Assembly: GCA_035634055.1 (NCBI GenBank)
Contig: DASQDR010000136.1
Location: 1-37,461, forward strand
Reading direction: 5' to 3'
Length of the DNA: 37,461 nucleotides
Source: JAICTV01 sp035634055
GTDB taxonomy: Bacteria > Planctomycetota > Phycisphaerae > Tepidisphaerales > Tepidisphaeraceae
The notes under the pieces were generated by a model. It saw only the letters and a list, made by a program, of their open reading frames with translations, was not told the origin of the DNA and searched no databases. Position 1 is the stretch's first letter. Each line of letters starts with the position of its first letter. Both the position numbers and the translations under genes were made by a program. This document shows positions 1-12,100 of the stretch, in pieces.

Positions 1-181
1 GCGCAACCACCGGCACGGGAGGCGCCGGCGGACGCTGCGGGCCCTCGTCGCCGCCGTGGATCTCCGGCAGCGGCGGACGCTGCGCCGGCGGCTTCGGGCG
101 GTGCGTCGGCGGTCGAGTCACCGGCGTCTCCGTCGGTGGCGGCTCCTCCGGCGGCGGGGGCGGCGGGGGCGGCGGGGGCGG
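1..181 (-). other. Proline-rich segment of the giant protein
   Basis: In the minus-strand frame, after the sequence FPSQGTVEQ, there is a run of eleven prolines followed by EEPPPTETP and further proline-rich sequence (RPPTHRPKPPAQRPP, then APPVPVV) up to the window edge. It looks like a linker or wall-spanning spacer between the cadherin-like array and whatever lies beyond base 1. Confidence 0.7.
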
Positions 182-3100
182 TTGCTCCACCGTCCCCTGC
201 GACGGAAAGCCGATCGCCCGTTCCGCGGCGCCGCTGACGGCGCCGGCGTCGTCGGTCACGCTGAAGCGCACGTGCCGCTCGCCGCGCGCGGGCCTGGCCG
301 TCACGTTGCCGTAGCGCACCGACCGCAGCACCTCGCGGTACTGCGCCAGCGTCGCCTCGCCGGCGAGCGTGAGCGTCGCGGTGGCGGCGTCGTAGCTGCC
401 GGTGATGCCGTGGGCGGCGGTGAAGGTCAGCACGTCCTGGTCGGCGATCCCGTCGGTGATGCGGACGACTGCGCCCGTGAGCGTCGGCGAGTCCACGTCG
501 CGCAGCTCCAGCGCCGGATCGACCAGCACGCCGGCGCCGGGGACTTGCTCGACGAAGATCTGGGTGCCCGGCGTGGCGACCACGATGGGGGCGTCGTTCA
601 CGTTCTCGACGGTGACGTTGAGCGTCGCGTCGACGCTCTTGCCGCCCTTGTCGGTGGCGCGGACGGTGATGGTGCCGCTGCCGAACGCGTCGGCGGCCGA
701 GTCCAGCACGAGCTGCCCCGTCGCCGGGTCGATCGTGACGCGACCGAACAGCTTGTCGTTGGAGTTGCCCTCGACCGTCAGCACCAGGTCGCCGTCCGGG
801 TCCTCGATGTCGTTGAACAGCTTCCACAGGTCGACGACCGACCGCCCGGCGTCCTCTTGAAGGGTGAGGATGAGCGCGGGGTCGGAAGGGTCGACCGCGG
901 TCGGTGCGTCGTTGACGCTGTGGACGTTGACCGCCCGGTCGGCCGGGTTGCTCCAGCTCGCCCCGTCGCTGACGGCGAAGCGGACGGCGCGCGGCTCGCC
1001 GCTCGGGTTGTCGCTGGTGTTGGTGTACGCCACCGACCGAAGGGCGGCGCGGTAGGCGTTGACGGAGGCGTTGCCGGTCAGCGTGAGCACGCCGGTGGCG
1101 GCGTCGAAGCTGCCGGTGATGCCGCTCTGCTCGATGAAGCTCAGCACGTCCTCGCCGGCGACGTAGTTCAGGATCGTGACGGTCGCGCCCGTCAGGCCGG
1201 AGTTGTCCACGTCGGCAAGGGTGATGCCCGGATCGACGATGGTGCCCGCGCCGTTCTCGACGTAGTCCGCGCTGCCGGGCGAGGCGTTGAGCACGGGCGG
1301 GTCGTTCACCGGGTTAACCGTGATGCCGAGCGTGGCGTTGGCGGACTGCGCGCCGCCGGCGCCGCTGTGGCCGCGGTCGTTGACGATCACGTTCAGGCTC
1401 GCCGGGCCGAAGTAGTCGGCGTCGGGGGCGAAGCGCAGCGCTTCGAGCGCGGCGTTCACGGCGTCGATCGAGCCGGTGAAGGTCATGGTGGCGTCGCCGC
1501 TGCCGTCGCCGGCCTCGAACGACAGCCCGGCGATCTGCCCGAGCGTGAGCGTGCCGTTGGCGGCGGCGAGGATCACGCGGATCGAGCCGTTGCCGGCGTC
1601 CACGTCCGTCAGCCGGATGCCGTTGCCGGTCGAGGCGGAGAGGACGAGCGTGCCGTCCTCGCTGATCGATTGGTCGGGCGGGAGCTGGATGACCGGCACG
1701 TCGTTCACCGAGTTCACGGCGATGGCGACGGTGCTGGTGGCGGTCTTGGCGCCGCCGGCGCCGGTCGAGCCCTGGTCGCTGGTGGTAACGGTCAGCGCCG
1801 CGGGGCCGAAGTAGTGGGCGGCGGGGTCGAAGCGCAGGCCGTCGAGGGCGGCGTTCACGGCGGCGATGCTGCCGGTGAAGGTGACCGTGGCGTCGCCGGC
1901 GCCGTCGCCGGCGGTGAAGGTCAGCCCCGCCAGCGTCGCCAGCGTGAGCGTGCCGTGGCTGACGGCGAGCGTGACGCGCACGGTGGCGGCGTCCACGTCG
2001 CCGATGACGATGCCGTTGCCGGCGCCGGGCGAGAAGATCAGCGGCGTGTCCTCATCGGTCGCCTGCGCGGGCGGCACCACCTGCGTCGGGCCGTCGTTCA
2101 CGGCGTTGACGTGGATGGTCACGGCGCTGCTGGCCGCCTGCGCGCCGCCAGCGCCGCTATTGCCCTGGTCGTCGGTGGTGAGCGACAGCACGGCCGTGCC
2201 GTTGAAGTTCAGGTTGGGCGCGAACGCCATGCCGTTCAGGGCGGCGTTGATGTCGGCGACGCTGCCGGTGAAGGTCATGGTCGCGTCGTCGTTGCCATCG
2301 CCGGTCGCGAACAGCAGGCCGGTCGTGTCGAACAGCGTGAGCGTCCCGTTGGTGACGCTGAGGGTGACGCGGACGTGGCCCGGGTCTGCGTCGAGGTCAG
2401 CGATGGAGATGCGGTTGTTGTTACCGGCGGAGAAGACCAGCGTCTGGTCCTCGGCGATCACCTGCGCGGGCGGGACGGTGTTGGCGGGCGCGTCGTTGAC
2501 CGCGTTGACGGTGAGGGCGAGGACGCGGGCGTCGGCGAGCGCGCCGCCCTGCCCGGTGTTACCCTGGTCGCTGACCGCCAGCGACAGCGCGGCCGCGCCG
2601 TTGTAGTGAGCGGCGGGGGAGAAGCGCATCCCATCCAGTGCGGCGTTGATGGCGGACAGCGTGCCGGTGAAGGTCATGGTGGCATCGCCGCTGCCGTCGC
2701 CGGTGGTGAAGCTCAGACCCGCGACGCCGGAAAGCGTGAGCGTGCCGTTGGTGACCGAAACGGTGAGCTGGAGCAGCCCGCTGGCGGAATCGACGTCGGC
2801 GATCGAGACGACGTTGCCGTTGCCGGTGGAGAAGACCAGGTCGGTGTCCTCATCGGTCGCCTGCGGCGGCGGCAGGTTGATCACCGGGGCGTCGTTCACC
2901 GGGTTCACGGTGACGGACACGGTCTTGGTGTCGAACAGCGGCGCGCCCGAGCCGGAGTGCCCCTGGTCGTTGACGCTGACCTGCACGGTGGCCGTGCCGT
3001 TGAAGTGGGCGGCGGGGGAGAAGATCAGTCCTTCGAGGGCGGCGTTGATGTCGTCCAGCTTGCCGCGGAAGACCATTGTGGCGTCGCCCGTGCCGTCGCC

Positions 3101-6100
3101 GGTGGTGAACGTCAGGCCGGTCGTGCCGCCGAGGGTGAGCGTGCCGTTGGTGGCGGTGACGACGACCTCGATCGGCTTGCTGCCGGAGTCGGGGTCGAAG
3201 ACGAAGATCCCGTTTCCGCCGCCGGTGGAGAAGACCAGCGGCGTGTCCTCGTCGGTGGACTGCGGCGGCGGAACGGTGCTGGTGGGCGGGTCATTCACGG
3301 GCGACACGGTGACGCCAATCGTATCGCTGTCCGCCTGCGCGCCGCCGGCGCCGGTGCTGCCCTGGTCGTCGGTGGTGATCGTGACGGTGGCGGGGCCGTC
3401 GTAGTTCAGGGCGGGGCGGAAGCTCAGGCCGTTGAGCGCCGCGTTGATGTCGGCCAGCGTGCCGGTGAAGACCATGGTGGCGTCGCCGCTGCCGTCGCCG
3501 GTGGTGAAGCTCAGGCCCGCGATGCCGGAAAGGGTGAGCGTGCCGTTGGTGGCAGAGAGGGTCACGCTGAGCAGGTCGCCCACGGCATCGACGTCGCTGA
3601 CGGAGATCGCGTTGCCGTTGCCGGGGGAGAAGATGAGCGGCACGTCCTCGTCCGTCGTCTGCGGCCCGGGAACGACGTGCACGGGCGCGTCGTTGACGGC
3701 GTTGACGGTGAGGGCGACCGAGTCGGTATCGGACAGCGCGCCGCCGGAACCGGTGTTCGCCTGGTCGCTGGTGGTGATCGAGAGGACGGCCGGGCCGTTG
3801 TAGTTCAGGGCCGGCGCGAAGGTCATGCCGTCGAGTGCGGCGTTGACGTCGGCGAGCGTGCCGGTGAAGGCCATCGCGGCGTCGCCGGAGCCGTCGCCGG
3901 TGGAAAAGGTCAGGCCGGCGATGCCGGAGAGCGTGAGCGTGCCGTTGGTGACCGACAGCGTCAGTCGGATCAGGCCGGACGCGGCGTCAAGGTCGGTGAC
4001 GGAGATGAGGTTGCCGTTGCCGGCGGAGAAGACCAGGTCGGTGTCCTCGTCGGTCGCCTGCGCGGGCGGGACGTTGTTGACGGGGCCGTCGTTGACGGCG
4101 GCGACGTTGACGGTGATGGCGTCGGTATCGGTCTGCGCGCCGCCCGCGCCGGCGTTGCCGAGATCGCTGGTGGCGAGCGTGACGGTAGCCGAACCGTTGA
4201 AGTTGGCGTCGGGTGAGAAGCTCATCCCCTCGAGGGCGGCGTTGATGTCGGCCACGGTGCCGGTGAAGGTCATCGTGCCGTCGGCCGAGCCGTCGCCGGT
4301 GGTGAACGTGAGCCCGCCGGTGCCGCCAAGCGTGAGCAGCCCGTCGGCGGCGGTGAGGGTGACGCGCACGACCGACGAGCCGGCGTCGAGGTCGAAGATG
4401 CTGATCGCGTTGCCGTTGCCGGCGGAGAAGACGAGCGTTTCGTCCTCGTCGATCGCCTGCGCGGGCGGCACAGTGTTGACCGGCGCGTCGTTGACGGCGT
4501 TGACGGCGATGGCGACGGAGTCGGTGTCGCTGAGCGTCCCGCCGGCGCCGGTGTTGGCCAGGTCGCTGGTGGTGATCTGGAGCGTCGCGCCGCCGTTGTA
4601 GTTGGCGGGCGGGGAGAAGGTCAGTCCTTCCATCGCGGCGTTGATGTCGGCAATCGTGCCGGTGAAGGTCATGGTGGCGTCGCCGCTGCCGTCGCCGCTC
4701 AGGAAGGACAGGCCGGTCGTGCCGCTGAGCGTGAGCGCGCCGGTGGTGACGGCGAGCGTGACGCGCACCACGTTGCCGTTGGCGTCCACGTCGGCGATGG
4801 AGATGAGGTTGCCGTTGCCGGCAGAGAAGACCAGCGGCGTGTCCTCGTCGGTCGCCTGCGCGGGCGGCACCGTGTTCACCGGCGCGTCGTTGAACGCGTT
4901 GACGGTGACGTTGCTGGTGGCGGTGGCGGCGCTGAAAGGCGTGGAGCCGCCGTTGGGGGTCACGTTGGCGGTCCCTCCCGCGGCGCCCGCCGTGCGGTCC
5001 CAGGCGCGGAAGGTCAGGCCGGGGGCGATCGCGCCGTTGAAGTGGGCGGCGGGGACGAACCGCACGCGCGTGTTGGCGTCGGCGGCAAGGAGCCGCGCGG
5101 CGGCGGCGCTGGGCGTGCCGAAGTTGAGCCAGGTCGAGCCGTCGGTGGTGTACTGCCATGTGCCGTTGGTGTTATCAACGGCGGTGACGGCGACGCCGAA
5201 GAGGGCGCCGGCGTCGGCGTCGGTCACCTGCCCGGCGATCAGGCCGGAGACGAGGATGCCGGTGGAGGTGACGTCGTCCTCATCGATGGTCGGCAGGTCG
5301 TTGCCGCCAGACAGGACCGGCGCGTCGTTCACCGCGGTGACGGTCACTGCGACGTTGTCGGTGTCGCTCAGCGCGCCGGGCGAGCCGGTGTTGCCGAGGT
5401 CGTGCGTGGTGATCTGCACCGACGCCGCGCCGTTGAAGTTGGCGTTGGGGGAGTAGGTCAGGCCGTCGAGGGCGGCGTTGATGTCGGCGACGGTGCCGGT
5501 GAAGGTCATCGTCCCGTCGCCCGAGCCGTCGCCGGTGGTGAAGGTCAAGCCGCTGGTCGACGCCAGCGTGAGGCTGCCGTTGCTGGCCGAGAGGGTGACG
5601 CGGACGCTGTTGCCGTTGGCGTCGACGTCGCCGATCGAGATGCGGTTGCCGTTGCCGGCGGAGAAAATCAGCGGCGTGTCCTCGGCGGTGGATTGCGCGG
5701 GCGGCACGGTGTTGACCGGCGCATCGTTGATCGAGTTGACGGTGACGGCAATCGCGTCACTGTCCGCCAGCGCGCCGCCGGCGCCGGTGTTGCCCTGGTC
5801 GTTGGTGGTGATCTGCACCGACGCCGCGCCGTTGAAGTTCGCCAGGGCGTTGAAGGTCAGCCCCTCGAGCGCGGCGTTGATGTCGGTGAGCGTGCCGGTG
5901 AAGGTCATCGTCCCGTCGCCCGCGCCGTCGCCGGTGGTGAAGCTGAGCCCGGACGTGCCGCTGAGGGTGAGCGTGCCGTTGGTGGCGGTGAGGGTGACGC
6001 GGAGCAGCGAGCCTGCGGCGTCGACGTCGGCGACGGCAATCAGGTTGCCGTTGCCGGTCGAGAACACCAGGGGCACGTCCTCGTCGGTCACCTGCGCGAC

Positions 6101-9100
6101 GGGCACGGTGTTCACCGGCGCGTCATTGATGGAGTTGATCGTGACGGCGACGGCGTCGGTGTCGAGCAGCGCGCCACCGGCGCCGGTGTTGCCCTGGTCG
6201 TTGCTGGTGATCTGAACCGAGGCGGCGCCGTTGTAGTTGGCGTCGGGGGTGAACCCCAGCCCGTCGAGGGCGGCGTTGATGCTGGCGAGCGTGCCGGTGA
6301 AGGTCATCGTGGCGTCGGCGATGCCGTCGCCGGTGGTGAAGCCCAGGCCAGCCACGCCGGAAAGCGTCAGCACGCCCTTCGTCGCGCTGAGCGTGACGCG
6401 CAACAAGCCCGACGCCAGGTCCAGGTCGGCCACCAAGATGCGGTTGCCGTTGCCGGTGGAGAAGACCAGCGTGGTGTCCTCCGCGATCGTTTGCGCGCCC
6501 GGCACGCTGTTGGCGGGGGCGTCGTTGACGGCGTTGACGGTGACGTTCACCGTGTCGCTGTCGCTCTGAGCGGCGTCCCAGCCGGTGTTCCCCAGATCGT
6601 TCGAGGTGATGCTGACGGTGGCCGGGCCGTTGTAGTTCGCGGTCGGGCTGAAGGTCATCCCCTGGAGCGCGTTGTTGATGTCGGCGAGCGTGCCGGTGAA
6701 GGTCATCGTGGCGTCGCCGCTGCCGTCGCCGGTGGTGAAGGTCAGGCCCGACGTGCCGCTGAGGGTGAGCGTGCCGTTGGTGGCGGCCAGGACGATCTGC
6801 ACCAGCGCGCTGCCTGCGTCGACGTCGCCGACGGCGATCGCGTTGCCGTTGCCGGTGGAGAAGGTGAGGATCGCGTCCTCGTCCACCGCCTGCGCGGGCG
6901 GGACGACGTTGACGGGCGCGTCGTTGCCGCCGGCGTAGCGCTGCCCGTAGACGCCGTTGCCGCTGCCGTCCTGGTTGGCGCTGGTCCAGACGATGACGTA
7001 ATCGCCGTTGGCGTCCATGGCGACGGAGGAGAACTGCTGGTCGCCGGCGGTGGTGGTGTTGACGCGGAACTCGCCGCCGCGCTTGGCGCCGGTGTTGTCG
7101 TACTGCTGGGCGAAGACGCCCCAGCCGCTGCCGTCGCGGCCGACGCCGGACCAGGTGATGATGAAGTCCCCGTCGCTGTCCATGGCGACGGTGGAGTACT
7201 GCTGGTTACCGCTGGTGGCGCTGTTCGCCTGGATCTCCAGCCCGACGGCGGCGCCGGCGGCGGTGAAGCGCTGCGCGAACACCCCGTACTTGTTCCCGCC
7301 CGAATCCTGGTGCGTGCTGGACCAGGTGATGACGAAGTTGCCCGCGTAGTCGATGGCGACGTGCGGGTGGTCCTGTTCCTTGAACGTCTCGACGTTGGCG
7401 CGGAACTGCGCGCCCTGCTTGGCGCCGGCGGCGTTGTAGCGCTGGGCGTAGACATCGCCGGAATCGTGCCAGACGACGACATAGTTGCCGTCGGGGTTCA
7501 TCGCCAGCGCGGGCTGGTTCTGGTCGCCGCCGGTCGTGGTGTTGACGCGCTGCTCGCCGGCGAGGGGGTTGCCGGCGGCGTCGAACTGCCGCTGGTAGAT
7601 CCCCTGGCCGCTGCCGTCCTGGTTGCTGCCGGCGGTCCAGGCGACGGTGAAGTTGCCGGCGGCGTCGATGCCGACGGCGGGGAACGCTTGGTCGCCGCCG
7701 GTGGTGGTGTTGACGCGCGTCTCAGCGCCCACCGGCAGCCCGGCGGCGGTGTACTTCTGCACGTAGACGCCCCAGCCGCTGCCGTCCTGGCTGGCGCTGG
7801 CCCAGGCGATGACGAAATCACCTTCGGGCGCGACGGCGACGCGCGAGTACTGCTGCTCGCTGGCGGTGGCGGTGCTGACGCGGAACTCGCCGCCCAGCTT
7901 GTTGCCGCCGCGATCGTACCGCTGCGCGTAGACGCCCCAGGTCGCCGGCGCGTCCTGGTTGTAGCTGGACCAGGTGACGACGTAGTTCCCGTGGGCGTCG
8001 GACGCAACCGCGCCCGGGCTCTCGGCGAAGGTCTGCTGGTTGTTCGCCGTCGTCTGGTTCGGGCGGAACTCGCCGCCGAGCGGGCTGCCGTTGGGATCGT
8101 TGTCGGCGTTGGTGACGCTGACGTTCGCCGGGTTGAGGTTGTTGTAGGCCGGGTCGCTGCTGACCGCCGGGGCGGTGATGACGGTGTACGCGATCGTGCC
8201 GTCCACCAGCGCGTCGTCCACGCTGCTCACGGTGATCGTCTGCGGCACGTTCCAGTTGGCCGGGGTGAAGGTGACGCTGGAGGCGGAGAGGGTTCCCTCG
8301 GTCAGGTCGGCTGACGACAGGTTGATCGTCACGTTCATCAGCGGCTGGCTGGTGAGGACGATGTCGAAGGTGACCTCGCTGCCCGCCTCGGTGGTCGCCA
8401 GGCCGCCGGTGGGGCTGACGGTGATGCCGGCGGCGTCGTTGTCGGTGTTGCTGAGCGAGACGTCGGCGGCGTTCATGCCGCCGTAGACGCCGTCGGCGCT
8501 GACGGCCGCGCCGGTGACGATCGAGTAGGCGACGTTGTTGTCGTCCACCGCGTCGTCAGCGCCGGTGACGGTGACGGTCTGCGGGACGTTCCAGTTGCCG
8601 GCGGTGAAGGTCAGGCCGGCGACGGAGATCGTCCCCTCGCCGCCGTTCGAACTGCTCAGCGGGATGAAGACGTCGCCGGTCGGCTGGCTGGTCAGCACCA
8701 CGTCGAACGTCGCGCTGCCGCCCGCCTCGGTGGTCACCAAGCCGCTGGTCGGTGTGACGGTGATGCCGGCGGTGTCGTCGTCGGTGTTGGTGATGGTGAC
8801 GTTGGCGGCGTCGAGGTTGTTGTAGCTCGGATCGCTGCTGACGGCCGGCGCGGTGCTGATGGTGTAGAGCTGGTTGCCGTCGTCCACCTGCTCGTTCACG
8901 CCGGTGACGGTCACGGTCTGGTCAACGTTCCAGTTGGCGGCGGTGAAGGTCAGCAGCGTGGTGGAGAGCGTCCCCTCGGCGGTGTTGCCCGAGGTGATGC
9001 CGATGGTGACGTCGCCGGTGGGCTGGCTGTTCAGGCGGACGTTGAACGACGCCTGCCCGCCCGCCTCGGTCGTCACCAGGCCGCTGGTGGGGGTGACGAT

Positions 9101-12100
9101 GATGCCGGCGGCGTCGTTGTCGAGGTTCGTCAGCGCGACGTCCGCGACGGCCATGCCGCTGTAGCCGGGGTCGGCGCTGGCGGCGTCGCCGGTGGTGACC
9201 TGGTAGCCGATGTCGCCGTCGTCGACGAAGTCGTTCGCGCCCGTCACGGTCACCGTCTGCGCCACGTTCCAGTTGGCGGCGGTGAAGGTGAGCGACGAGG
9301 TGGAGACGGTGCCTTCCAGCGCGTTGCTGCTGGCGATCGGGATCACCACGTCGGCGGACGGCTGGCTGGTCAGGACCACGTTGAAGCTCGACGTGCCGCC
9401 CGCCTCGCTGGTGGTGGTGCTGCTGGCGGCGGAGACGGATACGCCCGCGGTGTCGTCGTCAGTGTTGCTCAGCGACACGTCCGCGACCGGCATCCCGCCG
9501 TAGTTCACGTCGGTGCTGACGGCGGCGGCGGTGACGACGCTGTAGGCGATGTTGCCGTCGTCGATGAAGTCGCCTGCGCCGGTCACCGTCACCACCTGCG
9601 CGACGTTCCAGTTGGCGGACGTGAACGTGAGCGACGAGGCGGAGACGGTCCCCTCGGTCGTGTCGCTGGAGGCAAGGCCGACCATGACGTTGGCGGTCGG
9701 CTGGCTGGTCAGCACCACGCTGAAGGTCTGCGCCGCGCCCGCCTCGGTGGTAACCAGGCCGCTCGTGGGCGACACCGAGACGCTGGCGGTGTCGTTGTCG
9801 AGGTTGGTGACGGCCACGTCGGCGACCGCCATGCCGCCGTAGAGCGCGTCGCCGGCGGTGGCGTTGGCGGTGACGATGCTGTAGGCGACGTCGCCGTCAT
9901 CGACCGCGTCGTTCACGCCGGTGATCGTCACTGTCTGCGGGACGTTCCAGTCGTTGGACTTGAACGTGAGCGTGGCGACGCCGATGGTTCCCTCGGCCGT
10001 GTTGGACGAGGCGAGGTCGATGTGCACCTGCCCGGAGGGCTGGCTGTTCAGCACGACGTTGAAGGTGGCGGTGCCGCCGGCCTCGGTGGTCACCAGGCCG
10101 CTGGTGGGGGTGACGGTGACGCCGGCGGTGTCGTTGTCGATGTTGGTGACCGACACGTCTGCCGGGTTCATCCCAGCGTAAAGCGGGTCGGCGCTGGCGG
10201 CCGCGCCCGTGGTGACTTGGTAGCTGGCGTCGCCGTCATCCTTGGAGTCGTTCGCGCCGGTGATGGTCACGGTCTGCGGCACGTTCCAGTTGCCGGCCGT
10301 AAACGTGAGCGAGGCGGCGGAGACCGTGCCTTCGCCGGTGCTTGAGCTGCCGATGGCGATGGTGACATCCGCGACCGGCTGGCTGTTCAGCACGACGTTG
10401 AAGGTGGCGGTGCCGCCCGCCTCGGTGGTCACCAGGCCCATGGTGGGCGTGACGGTGATGCCGGCGGCGTCGTTGTCGGTGTTGCTGAGCGAGACGTCGG
10501 CGGCATCCATGCCGTTGTAGGTCGCATCGCCGCTGGTGGCGGGGCCGACGGCGACGGTGTACGCGATGTTGCCGTCCTGGGCGGCGTCGTTCTGCCCGGT
10601 GACGGTGATCGTCTGCGGCACGTTCCAGTTGGCGGCCGTGAAGGTGAGCGTGGCGGCGGAGACGGTGCCCTCGGTGGCGTCGTTGGTCGCCACCGCCACG
10701 ACCACGTCCGCCGTCGGCTGGCTCGTCAGCACCACGTCGAACGACGCCGTGACGCCGGCCTCGGTGGTCACCAGCCCGCTGGTGGGGGTGACGGTGATGC
10801 CGGCGGTGTCGTTATCGGTGTTGCTCAAGGTCACGTCAGCGACATTGAAGCCGGCATAGGCGGCGTCGGCGCTGGCGGCGGCACCGGTGACGATCGAGTA
10901 CGCGACGTTGCCATCGTCGGTCAGGTCGTCCTGACCGGTGATCGTCACGGTCTGCGCCGCGTTCCAATTAGCGGGCGTGAACGTGAGCGTGGCGACGGAC
11001 GCGGTGCCCTCGCTCGTGTCGCCGCTGGTGATCGAGATCGTGACGTCGGCCGTTGGCTGGCTTGTCAACACCACGCTGAACGACGCGCTGCCTCCCGCCT
11101 CCGTGGTGGTCAGGCCGGTCGTGGGTGCGACGGTGATGCCGGCGGTGTCATCGTCAGTGTTGCTGATCGCCACCGCCGACGGGGTAATTCCGTTGTAGCC
11201 GGCGTCGCCGCTGGCGGCCGCGCCCAGCACCACGTTGTACGCGACGTTGCCGTCATCGACGGCATCGTTCGCGCCGGTGACGGTGACCGTTTGCGCGACG
11301 TTCCAGTTGGCGGCAGTGAAGGTGAGCGTGGCGACGGAAACGGTCCCCTCGCTGGCGTCGTCGCTGGTGACGCTGATCGTCACGTCGGCCAGCGGCGCGC
11401 TGGTGAGGACGACGTCAAAGCTCGCGGAGGCGCCGGCCTCGGTGGTGGTCAGACCGCTGGTGGGGGTGACGGTAAAGCCGGCGGTGTCGTCGTCGGTGTT
11501 GGTCAGCGAGAGGTCCGCGCCGCTCAGGCCGTTGTAGTTTGCGTCGGTGCTGACGGCCGGGCCGGTCTTCACGTCGTAGGCGACGTCGCCGTCGTCGACG
11601 CTGTCGCTCGCGCCGGTCACGGTCACCGCCTGCGGCACGTTCCAGTTGGCGGCGGTGAACGTGATCGAGGCGGCGGAGACGGTGCCCTCGGTGGTGTCGG
11701 TGCTGACGATGGGCACGGTGACGTCGTCGGTCGGCGCCTCGTCGAGCACGACGTTGAAGCTGGCCGTGCCGCCCGCCTCGGTGGTGGCGGTCGGGGTGGT
11801 CGGGGTGACGGTGATGCCGGCGGCCAGGGAGAAATCCCAGCTCGACATGGCCTTGGCGCTCAGCGGCGCGGCGTAGGCGTCATCGGCGCCCTTCGAGGCG
11901 GCCTCCAGCACCCAGTCGCCGCGCTTCCCGCCGGTCAGGTTGGTCGAGCCGTACACGTCGGCGCCGGTGGTGGCGGCGAGGTGGTTCAGCAGGTCGATCC
12001 CCTTGCTGCTGGAGGCGACGTCGCAGCCGAACACGTAGATGTCGGCGTTCTTCGACAGCACCTTGCGCAGCTTCGCCCAGGCCGGGTCGTTGTCGTTGGC

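Noticed and set aside
56..4216. 1,386-codon open frame on the plus strand, and a similar one at 5042-8314
   Set aside because: Both are antisense to the giant repeat protein. Their products are Arg/Gly/Val/Asp-rich periodic sequences that simply mirror the repeats. The minus frame shows real domains throughout and a start with an RBS.
1300..11822. CRISPR array
   Set aside because: The repeats are long coding units in a single open frame, with no short palindromic repeats and unique spacers, and no cas genes nearby.
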